A model generated the notes under the pieces. The model did no database searches. It saw only the letters and a program-made list of their open reading frames with translations, and was not told where the DNA came from. From NCBI RefSeq assembly GCF_954871325.1, contig NC_088775.1, positions 83,987,561-84,051,560 on the forward strand: a stretch of DNA of 64,000 nucleotides, read 5' to 3'. Source of the DNA: Gordionus sp. m RMFG-2023. Its lineage: Eukaryota > Nematomorpha > Gordioida > Chordodea > Parachordodidae. The position numbers were made by a program, and so were the translations under genes. The number at the start of each line of letters is the position of its first letter. Within the stretch, counting starts at the first letter, position 1. Positions 25,913 through 36,400 of the stretch are shown here, piece by piece.

Positions 25913-26659
25913 TTATTTTATAACATCTAAACATTGGACTAAATGTGACAAATCCAAGACATCTGTAAAATATGAGAAGTCAAAGTGTAGATTATCCTTC
26001 TTATCCAACTCCTTTTCAATTAAGTCATATTTGGAAAGTATATTAACATGTGGCTGTGCCAAATATAGCATAGTTGATAAAGATGTTAAAGTTGATGCAA
26101 CATATTTACCCAAATCAAGGCAAAATGTAGAGTCTACAAGATTTACAACAACCATATTGATACCATTGAAAGATTTGTCAATATTTTTTTGAGATAATTT
26201 ATGAATTATATTTAATAATGATGTATGATGAGTAAATAACTCAATTTGTCCTGGACAATCAAATAAAAAATAATCATAAATAGGAGTTTTCATAGATGAT
26301 AATAGTAAAATTTGTTCTATTAACCAATCAATATTTTTTTCTAATATTTCTAGGCATTTGAGCATAGCACCATTGGGTCCTATATTATATTTCTTCATTA
26401 CATTATCTAATTGAACAATAGTCCTAACATCAATATCAGGCTCAAAAGCAACACATTCATTAGCTGGATCTAAATTAATAATAGCCACCTTCCTTGGATT
26501 TTTAAATGTTATTTCTTCCTTAATCGATTTGCAATCTTTATTTTGTTCAATCTTTTTAGAAATTCTATCATTGATTTCATTTAAAAACTGGGACATTCCA
26601 TAGCAATATGTAGTTTTACCTGAACCAGGAGCTCCTATAATTAATTGACCAAAAATCAT
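25913..26659 (-). CDS. GPN-loop GTPase 2-like protein
   Basis: A GPN-loop GTPase of the GPN2 type. Members dimerise, hydrolyse GTP and help assemble and import RNA polymerases II and III. All hallmark motifs are present in 248 residues. The P-loop GAPGSGKTT is at residues 9-17, directly after the initiator Met. Then come NLDPANE, the diagnostic GPN loop (NIGPNGA, about residue 92), the DxxG-type FDCPGQIELFT (about 133) and the SKYD base-recognition motif (about 208). The family usually reaches ~300 residues, but this frame stops after VLDLSHLVQCLDVIK, just where animal GPN2 continues into its C-terminal helices. Either the rest is on an exon I could not recognise (a weak GTTATA donor would sit after Asp) or the protein is short. 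The coding DNA is much more AT-rich than the receptor exons. Confidence 0.88.
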   Translation of the reverse strand: MIFGQLIIGAPGSGKTTYCYGMSQFLNEINDRISKKIEQNKDCKSIKEEITFKNPRKVAIINLDPANECVAFEPDIDVRTIVQLDNVMKKYNIGPNGAMLKCLEILEKNIDWLIEQILLLSSMKTPIYDYFLFDCPGQIELFTHHTSLLNIIHKLSQKNIDKSFNGINMVVVNLVDSTFCLDLGKYVASTLTSLSTMLYLAQPHVNILSKYDLIEKELDKKDNLHFDFSYFTDVLDLSHLVQCLDVIK

Positions 26660-27277
26660 ATTACATTTATATTATTAATTTTATTAGCAAAAGACGCATT
26701 TTGAAGAGATTTGAAAAAATTGTAAACCGCACTTTTATAAGTTAAATATTTTGTGATCTAGTTTTATCTATAATAGAGAAATGATCATATATATCTTATA
26801 AAAATGAGATTAAGAAAGAAAGAATAAGAATGTATTGCCATTTTTGTTGCTTTTCCAATTTGAATATTAAACATGCTAATTTTATAAGTTTTTTATATAT
26901 ATACACCTAAGAAAAACATATTATCAAATCTAATATATTCTATACCACTATCTCAAAGAATAAATAAATGGCAGTTCAAGCTAACAATCGATCTTATCTG
27001 GCACTTAATATTAATTGCTAAGATAATGCAATATACTTTTAATGTTAAAATTGTGATATAGTTTTATATAAATCTATGATATTCCGAATATAATAAAATG
27101 AATTTAATACTTAAAAAAAACAAATGTGTTTTTTAAATATGTTTTGAACATTATATTATACATAACAAGTAAATTAAATAGAAATTGATAGAATAAGTTT
27201 ATTATACCATTCGAAGAAATAAATGAAAACTAGCAAAACTTTCAAGTCAATATTTTATCTAAATATCATAACCATTA
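26660..27277. other. AT-rich upstream region of the GPN2-like gene
   Basis: No gene or repeat recognised. It should contain the GPN2 promoter, but I see no interpretable element. Confidence 0.35.
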
Positions 27278-28018
27278 GTTGTGCTATTAAAAAGTCAATT
27301 CGAGCTGATTTTCAAAAATGGCCAGAATAAAATTTTAATTAAAATAATATTATATAAATCTGGAGACTTTGTTCATAGATGGCAGAAAGGTTTGGATCTC
27401 TATTTGCTTATATATTATTGTGGCTAAAATCAGGGACCCGGAGTGAACCGTAACGAACCGTTAAACCATTATAAACCGTTATAAATATCTGAACCATAAC
27501 TGTAACCGAACCGATATAATTATTTTTTGAAGGAGTAAAAAGAACCTTTATAATGGTTAAACCGGTTTAGTTTTTATATTTCAGATTGAAATAATTTGAA
27601 TATTCAGAATTATATACACTTGCTCTTATACCACTGGCGGTTCCCGCAACACAAGTTTCTGTAGAAAGGGCCTTTTCGGGACTAAAATTTGTGTTATCCT
27701 CTCATCGAACAAATATGAATCCATTTATATTAAAAAATATTTACTTATGCGTTCAAATAATATATTTAAAGATGAGTTATTTTAAATTTTATATATTTTT
27801 TTATATATAATTCATAGATGTTTATAATAAAAATAAATCAGACGATGGTGTTGCTCCAATAAAAAAAAATTTTTCTAACCGTAACTGAACTTTTATAAAT
27901 TTTTTCTTAAGAACCGTAACCATTATAATTTTTTACATACTGAACCGTAACCAAACTATGAAATCTTAATCGGGTCCATTAAAAATTTTCCCATTTCTAA
28001 CATTAATATTAACAACAC
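27278..28018. repeat. palindromic element A (variant) split by a hAT relic
   Basis: The left part (27278-27430) matches the variant copy at 40278-40496: AATAATATTATATAAATCTG, then GGCAGAAAGGTTTGGATCTC. It is flanked by TA at 27276-27277. The right end ATTAACAACAC is followed by TA at 28019-28020. Between the two halves sits a hAT-derived segment (27431-27978). Confidence 0.55.
27431..27978 (+). mobile_element. hAT element relic 2 (internally deleted)
   Basis: Starts CAGGGACCCGGAGTGAACCG and is rich in GAACCGTAACC subterminal words on both sides, as in Ac-like hATs. The only coding remnant is the C-terminal dimerisation motif at 27636-27745, reading VPATQVSVERAFSGLKFVL on the plus strand, followed by SSHRTNMNP. 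The rest of the transposase is deleted. The right boundary near CGGGTCC (27971-27977) is uncertain because the host palindrome has similar sequence. Confidence 0.65.
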
Positions 28019-28036
28019 TAACCTTAAGATTACAAC

Positions 28037-28421
28037 ATAGTTATAGCCAGGGGGAAGGCAGGGGGGAATTTTTTTTCCCCTTTGAAAATTTGTCTGTTAT
28101 CGTACACATCTATTTAAATTAATAGGAATTTTCCCCCAAAATACCCCACACTTCCTGTTATCAAAAATGTATACAATATATTATTATAAGGAAAAATTAG
28201 TAAAAGTTAATAATTTTTTAAAATAACGGCTCTATAATTTAAAATTTTTAGAAAAAAAAGGATTTTTATAAAAAAAATTTACACAAAATTATTTTTGAAA
28301 AATCTAATATAATCAAAGGTCTAAAAATGAGGACCTAAAGATCTCTAATGAAATTTATGAGAAAAAAATACACTTAATATATCCCCTCCCTTAGCAAAAT
28401 CCTGGCAACGCCTATAGGTTT
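28037..28421. mobile_element. non-coding element with G/C-run ends, copy 1
   Basis: Left end TATAGCCAGGGGGAAGGCAG, right end TTAGCAAAATCCTGGCAACG then CCTATAG. Its interior is collinear with 36478-36833 (shared AATAACGNCTATAATT, AAATCTAATATA, GACCTNAAGATCT and CCTTAGCAAAATCCTGGC). The ends resemble the GGCGTNGCCAGGATTTTG ends known from hAT-derived non-autonomous elements. Confidence 0.5.
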
Positions 28422-30379
28422 ATAGCATCAGGTCTGTATCCAGTAGTAATGATTACATTGTAAAAAATATAGCAACTTACTAAAAAAAATGCTATTTTAT
28501 TATTTAAGTATATACCCGTTTTTAAATATTATATATGTTCCAGGCCTATACTCATGAACTTTCAGTTGGGGTGAAAACTATTTAATTATGGAGAAGAATA
28601 TTTTTTTGAAATAAAACAGATAATCAGATACTTCTATAGTGAAAATTTATAAATAGAAACAAATACGAAAATTTAAAATAATATGCCGATATTTGTTTTT
28701 AAGTTTTAATTCAAATGTTATGGTCTGTAATTATTTTTACACGACCCATAAAATATATTTTGTACAGGTCCTTCGGCCTGACCAATAATAATTTTTAATG
28801 AAAGAAAAAAATTTGGTAAAAATATTTTCAAAACTTCAACGTGGCCGTAAAAATATTTTGAGCACTTTGACCGGCTAAAAAATTCTTTTCCGGCTCTTTC
28901 AAGCTTCCAGCCGCGCCATTTAATTGCTATATTTATCAGCATTTTTTATTATTATATTCAATTGTAATAAACTTAATTTCCAAAATATTTTCTATATTTC
29001 ATATTATTTTTATATGTATTTATTTGACATGTTTAAAAATAGATAGATTTGGAAGGTTCTTCAGCCCGATCTTTGATACGCTATTTTTTCTTCTTATATG
29101 CTAGGTATTAGTTTTATCAAGTAGGTTTTTTTAAAAAATGTGAAGTAAAGATAATTTTAAACGATAAAAATTGTTTTCTCCAAAGATTTAAAATACCTAA
29201 TAAATTTTTCAATAATATTTAAAAAAAATTAAAAATGCATGTATTGATATCATTTTAAAAAAAAATAATGTAATAATCACATTTTACAAGATTTTATCCA
29301 AGAGAATAATTATTTTTTTTATATAAAATACTGTAAACATTAAACATTACTTCGTAAAAATTAAATATAATATTACATTTTAAACAATAATGTATAATAC
29401 TTGATTGCAACAGGTAATTTGTAATTATATTGTATATCGTATCTATTTTTTTGTGCATTATGTTAGTTTCAAATATAATATTTTAAAAAAATTTAAATTC
29501 CGTCTATCAGCAATCAAATTAAAATCTTAAAATTTATAATACAATTGTTGTTCCTTTTGTTCATTTTGCATTAATTCTTTTCGAAAATATGTAATATAAT
29601 TATATAAAAAAAATTAAATAAATCTTTCATAAAGATTGAGCGAATAAAAATTTCCGTTTTTTGATACAATTATATAAATATATTGGAAATTTTAATAAAA
29701 TTGTTTTTTTTAAAAAAAAAATAGATTAAAAATAATTTATTTTTTTGCTACAACGAAAATTTGAGGCTCGAATAAAAAAAAGAGAGGAAAAAGTAATTTT
29801 ATCTTTTGTGACCTGAAAGGATTTAATCGAATTTTCATTGACAATTTAAATATAGTATATATAATATATTATCACAGTTTCAAACACTCCTTTGGGATAA
29901 AAAAAAACAAATCCACAAAAAAAAACAAATTCCTTAAAAGTAAGCAAACAGCACCTTTTAAGATACCACAGATAAAGTATTAAATAATATTTTATATTTT
30001 TTTAAGTGTTTATGATACGCATTACTTCGAATAATTTTATGAATATTTTTAATAAAATAGATGCGATATACATTGCATTTTTTACTGCCACACGATGAAT
30101 GAAGGAAAATGAGTATATTTTAAACTGTTTTTTTTAAAAAAAGAAATATGATTGAGGAACCATTTTTTTGTAATAAAAAAATACGTAAACTTTAATTGTT
30201 ATAATCGGGAGAATAATGTATTGCAAAAAAAAATCTAGCAGGGAAAAAGAATACGCATAAATTAGAAGTTACAAAATAAATATCTGTTGTTTCGAATAGG
30301 CGCAAACACAAAAATGAGATATATTTCGTTTTTTAAAAAAAATGGCGTATGTCTCATCAAAAAAGCATTAAATGTTCAT
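28422..30379. other. gene-less AT-rich sequence
   Basis: No gene recognised between the hAT-type element and the 3' exon of the OATP gene. 29000-30240 is extremely AT-rich. A few G/C-richer words at 28790-28930 look like decayed transposon ends. Confidence 0.4.
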
Positions 30380-30497
30380 TCATTCATTAGTAGAATGTCT
30401 AGCGTCGATAACCCCCTCTTCGCTGTCAACCCGTTTGGTCCAATTGTTTTTATAATCATTCTCGATATAACTCTTGGCTTTCTCTTTGTAATGATAC
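30380..30497 (-). CDS. OATP exon 9 (C-terminal tail)
   Basis: After the acceptor CTAACTAAG this short exon reads YHYKEKAKSYIENDYKNNW and ends RHSTNE at a TGA (30380-30382). The highly charged composition and less AT-biased codons look coding. It starts in phase 2, which matches the exon 8 end (AA|G = Lys). A charged cytosolic tail is normal after OATP TM12. If it is not used, the frame of exon 8 ends ...YYYYAKFF at 32166. Confidence 0.55.
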
Positions 30498-33400
30498 CTT
30501 AGTTAGTTATATTGTAATAAAAATGAGTAAGCTTGTGTCCTAAATTTCAAAAATATAAATTTGCGTAACTTTAACGAAAAAATAGAAATAAGCTATTTTT
30601 AATGCAGAAATAAAATAGTGGCCTAAACCATTTTTTCGAATTTAGGGAAGTTTGTTAATTTTTTTAATTCGAGAAATTAATAAATTTTACTTTTAAAGTT
30701 TGTAAAATTGTGAAATTCTTATTAAAAAAAGTAAGGAATATTAATAATAATTCCTAGTTCTACTTCTTCTTTAGAAAGAAATAGGTCGATTTGGGTTAAT
30801 ATTTTTATGAAAATAGAAATCGATTGAAGATCTATAAGACATCAGGAAAATTGATTAAAAAATATTAAAGAAAATGATAATATTGAATATGAATCAGAAC
30901 AAGAATCTACTACGGATAGCTAAACGTTAGTTATTTAATGACAATGAATTTAAAAAATTAATATTATAGATTCATTTTACTATTATTTTCAAAATAAAGT
31001 TAATATTAACTTAAAAAAACATATATTTGAATTTGACCATATATGATTTAAATTAATTGGGAAGTAAAAATATAATTTTGTAGTCATTATAAATTAACAA
31101 AACTTTTAAATTTTAATGGAAAATTGGGGCGTAAACCTGGAAAATGGCCATTAAACGACGAAGAAGATTCATATTATTAAATTAGGTAATAAAAAAATAA
31201 AGTCGAAAACCTTATCATATTATTTTAAATCCAAATTATCTAGACTAACTGTATTAGAGGTCTGCAAACCCAATAGGCTGGGGCAAAAAAATGTTAGTAA
31301 ATATGTTAGAGTATCAATCAGTTTTTTCCGGCAATGTTATATTTTTTTCAACTTCAAATCATTGAGCGCTTTTTTAAAAATTAACAAAATCTGATTTAAC
31401 CGGAAATACCCATCATGTTTGGAATACCTATCTTATGAATTATAGATTTGCTGTTAATCTTTGAGTTATTTATAATTCATATAAAAAAATTTATGAAAAA
31501 ACTAATATAATTAGATTAAGTTCAAAAGTTCATGGCATTGTTTGAAATTTATAGGGTAGGTATTCCAAAGATGATGAAATATATTACCGGTAAAATCAGA
31601 TTTTTAAATTTAAAAAAAACGCGCTCAAAAAATGATTCAAAGTTGCAAAAATAACACATTGACGATAACATATATATTTAATAATTCTGAGATTTCAGAT
31701 GTTTAATTTAACCACTACCAAATTTTATAAATATTTGTTTATTTTGGTGTTTAACAACACTTTAGTTTTATGACTTGTATTTTTTTTTAAAAAAAAAATT
31801 TAAGCCGGGCCGATAAATTTTGCTATTTACAGACCTTCATTCCTTATATTAAAAAAAAATCGGCTATGATTAGAAGCCCGGCCCCGAGTGTGAGTCTCAC
31901 TTGACTCGTTCCGACAGTATCCCAAATCCGAATTTATTTTTCAAAAATAATGGCCGCCCGGTTTTAGATCGAATTATATTATAAACGAAATGGAATTTAA
32001 TTATTTTATCGGTCACATTGGTTCCTTGCCAATTTTGGTAGGTTAAAGTCAAACTAGCTTCCATTTTTTGTTTGTTTTATAGACCTCGATCCGAATACCG
32101 CTTATTTTAATCGGTTTTCTAAAAATTTTAACCCCAACCCCTGTGCACACTTTATTTATATATATTTAAAAAAACTTGGCGTAATAATAGTAAGATAGCC
32201 CGTAAAAGGTTTGGGCTATACATTTGCAGATCACGGTAATTGCCAAAAGACTTAGCGCCGTTTTTTTGTTGTTGTAGAGATTGCAGGACCCGTACTCGAA
32301 TATAAACGACGGGTTATGCACCTGGTCCATGGGGTACGGTATATCCCAGAGTAGACAATTGAGATCGATGATCTTCCCAAAAATGATAGGCCCTGGTATA
32401 CTTCCTTTTTTTCAAAAAATAAAATAACGTATGTTATAAAAATTTGTTTTTGTATTTACTATGGGTAAAAAATCGGTTTGGCTGTTGTTCAGAGAATGAA
32501 AAATGGTTGGATCAGCATATTCCAAGGATTTTAAGTCATTCACACTTTATTCACATTTAAGGGCGGATTATTTTTTTAAATAAATATTTGCTTTTCAAAT
32601 TTGTTTCTGGGTCTTCGCAAAGATTAAAATGCAACGCATTGGCGCGAAATTATAAAAGAAATTTAATAAAATTTTCCTACAATTATCGTTTGTAAGGGAT
32701 AAGCCAGTATTCCGAACAGTAGCGAATATCGGTTCGGCTCAAATAAAAATAAAAATAACGGTACATAGTTTTAGTTCGGTTTTTTAAAAAACCGGGTTAT
32801 ACCTGTTTTAGCATAAAAATTTATTAGGAATTATGTAATAGAGAAGAACGTTTTAGTTAAAATATTTCCTAAAAAAAATGTTTTTGAAGATTCTCTTCTA
32901 TCGAATTATATCCATATGTGGAGAAAGAATAAATTATAAAGGTGAGAACCCTTCTATATGCTAACTTCGGTGGCTGGCACCACTGTCAAAATAGCGATAT
33001 ACAAAAATATCTAAAATGATTTAAAATAGTCACGATATTAACAGGTTCAATCCGGTTGTCAAATCCATTCACGGGTTCGGTTTAAGCTCGAATGATAAAT
33101 TTTTGTATGGTTCGGGTTTTGTAAATACCTATTGGTTTAATACAGGTTTAAAGGTTTGGTTTAGATCAAAAATAACACCGGTTAAAAGAGGGAAAAAAAA
33201 CTTAAATTTTAATATGTCGGGTTATCAAATGATCGCATGGTGAAATTTCTGAATGATAAAAGTGTCGGTGCGATAAAAATCAGAATTATAAAGTGTGGTG
33301 TAAAAATGACGTCAGGCGATATTAAGTAATATTCTCTGCCTAATATATAAATTTTGATTGTGATAATAGATAACCCTCTCCTCCCCTAGCCATTTAAAAA

Positions 33401-36400
33401 ATTGGGAGTCGCTTCTTTTCCTTCCCTAAATTAGTTGTAAACGTAAGAACCGTATATTTTTCTAAAGCCGCCTTTATCATGTCTAGTAGCTTTTTTTGTA
33501 ATAAATAGTGCAAATAAAAAATTTTCGGGTATCAAAAAAATGTTATGATCTATATTCCAATTCGGGGATTCGAATCCAAACCAGAATTTTGAACTCTCAT
33601 GTTCCTGAATATTTTAATCCTAAATAATTATCGAATATAAATGTTTTAGTCGTTTTTTTCAAATCAATTTATTTTCATTTTAAAATCTAGGAAAATAATA
33701 ATGAATAAAAATCCATGTTCTCATTTACATTCATAGAATATAAGATTGTATAATGTTTAAAAAAAACATCATTCGTTTGTTGTCCATTTGTGAAAGAACA
33801 TAATTGGGATAAAAAATTCTTTCTTTCAGCATATTCATGGGTAAATAATTAAATATAAATAATAATTATAATTAATATAATTATTTAAATTTACAGCCTG
33901 ATGTTAATACCTCTGACTTCTTTTTTTCCTATTATTTTTTTTATTCCTGATCTAGAATAAGAATTGGCTTTGAATCAAATTGATAATTGTGTTTTTTAAT
34001 TATCTAGGTTTCCCAATACACAATAAAGCTCTTTTAAGTAAGTGGACCCATGCAATTAAAAGTCATTCTTTTTCACCAAACAAATACTCATATCACTGCA
34101 GTGCATATTTTTCAAAAGAATCTTTTTATCCAACATCTGAAAATTATCATGAACTAAAATCCGTTGCCGTATCGAATATATCACTACATGGGTCCACTTA
34201 CTCAGAAAAGCTTTTTTTATTAATTGGAAACCTAGATAATTAGTAAAGATAATTACCATTTTGATTCAAAGCCACATCCTATTCTATATAATAATAAAGT
34301 GATCAGGAATAAAAATAATGGGAAAAAAAGAAGTCAGAGATATTAAAACTAGTCTGTAAATTAAAATAATTATATTAATTATACTTAATATTTAATAATT
34401 TATCTGTGAAAATGTATTCTCATGTGTTCTTTTGCAAATGGCCGCCAAATAAATTATGTTTTTTTTAAAAATATTATACAATTGAGCGTTGAGCAGTCTA
34501 TATTATTAATATAAGTTTATGTAATAAACTTTTTATTCCCAATTTGTATGCTAAATCCATATTAGATAGAAAAATTCAAAAAATAGCAGGAATCTTATAA
34601 AAATAAATAAAATGAAAGATTTATAACTAGATATAAACATCATTTTGCGAGGAAAGAAAGATTTAAAAATGTTAAAAATATAATCTTTTTAGGCCAATAA
34701 TTTTTTTCCACATTATATAAAACATATTTTCCTGTTTTTTGTAAACTTTTATGTTTTCATGAATTATATGGAGTTATATTTAATTTTTATTTTTCGTTTT
34801 GTAATTTATCTATTCTTCTTAAAAAAAATACAAAAAACTTTTACATGAATTATTAAATTTATATCATCTTATATTAAAAAATATATATTTGTTGAAAATT
34901 AAACCGCTATTTTTGTTATATAAAAATAAATTATATTTTAAAAATGCTCCATCTCACGGAAATTTTCTTGTTACTTTATTTTCATATTATAATATTATTA
35001 TTTTAAAAATTGTTTAGTATATTTAATTAATTTTTTTACATTCATTTATATATGAATCTCTAAATAATATAATTATTTTTGGTTGTTGCTTCTTTCAGGG
35101 AGGGGGGAGGGGAGAATATTATTCTTATTTTATTTTTTTATGTTAATTAAATCGAAATTGTGTTAAAATTTAACAAACTCTTTTTATTTTATTCTACCCG
35201 TATTGGAATTGCAACAAATATGTTTCCTGACGGTGTTTATTTAAACAAAACTTAAAAGTTGCTTCATCGTTTTGAGTATATACACCTTATTTTTTAAAAA
35301 AAGAGGAAACATTAATAAGTTTGTATGAAAGGAATTATGTATATATGTATATATATACTCTAATAAAAATTGGAACTAAGAATTATAGCTCTAAATAATA
35401 ATCAGGCTAAGAATCGTAGCTCTAATATATCTTTTTGAAAAATTTTTATATCTTGCAATTTATATTTATATGCGATTTAAAATAAAATATAAAAAAATTT
35501 GTATACATGAAATATTTAACCTTTTCATTAAGGCTATGGCGATTATTTTAAATGTAGTCTATAATAATCTTGTTTTTATGTCAATTTTAGAAAGTGAAAT
35601 TGGGACAAGAACATGCAATAAATGTTTATTTTTATTATTTTGACATAATCTTGTGAATTCAAAAATAATGAGATTTTATGAAATGCAATAATAGAAACAT
35701 TATTTGACTAATTACTACTAATAATATGTTAACGGTGATACAAAATATCTGTCAAAAATATTACAAATATGAACTACGATTATTTTATAAAGACGTTTTT
35801 TTAATCGTTGAGCAGTGTGCAATAATATAAAAAGGAATTTGTATCTCTTGTTTTTATATCTTAGAAGGTAAAATTGGAACAAAAACTTACAATAAAGAAT
35901 GTAAAATAAAATCCAAATTTTTCGTAAGTAAATTATTTTTCTATGGAGTAGAATAAAAAAAAATGAAAAAATAGTGTTATTTTATTAATATCGAGTCAAT
36001 ATTTCTTTATGCACTCCAGCTGAACGCGAACCCTAAATTTTTATCACTGAACCCGAACCATGTTTTTTTCGAAGGGCTGATATCCCTGTTCCAGTTGGTT
36101 GGATAAAAAATATTAACCAATCTGTTGTAATATAGTTTGCAAATGTATAAATTACATTTAAATTGTTTATTTTATATTTTCCTTATTTTGTTAATTGGAT
36201 AATTGATTTAACATGATATGATTTATGTTATTTATATACAAGTTAATATTACATAATCATTTTGGTAATATTTATTCGCTAATAATATTTATTTTATTTT
36301 GCAAATTGGTTACAAAAATATTATCACTACGAAATGTAATTTTTACTACAAAATTGGAATTTACTACAATAAAATCACTATCTATATACCTGTGTTTAAT

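Noticed and set aside
33980-34259. Open frames on both strands with similar proteins
   Set aside because: They mirror each other because the DNA is a 738 bp palindrome; no protein family is recognised.
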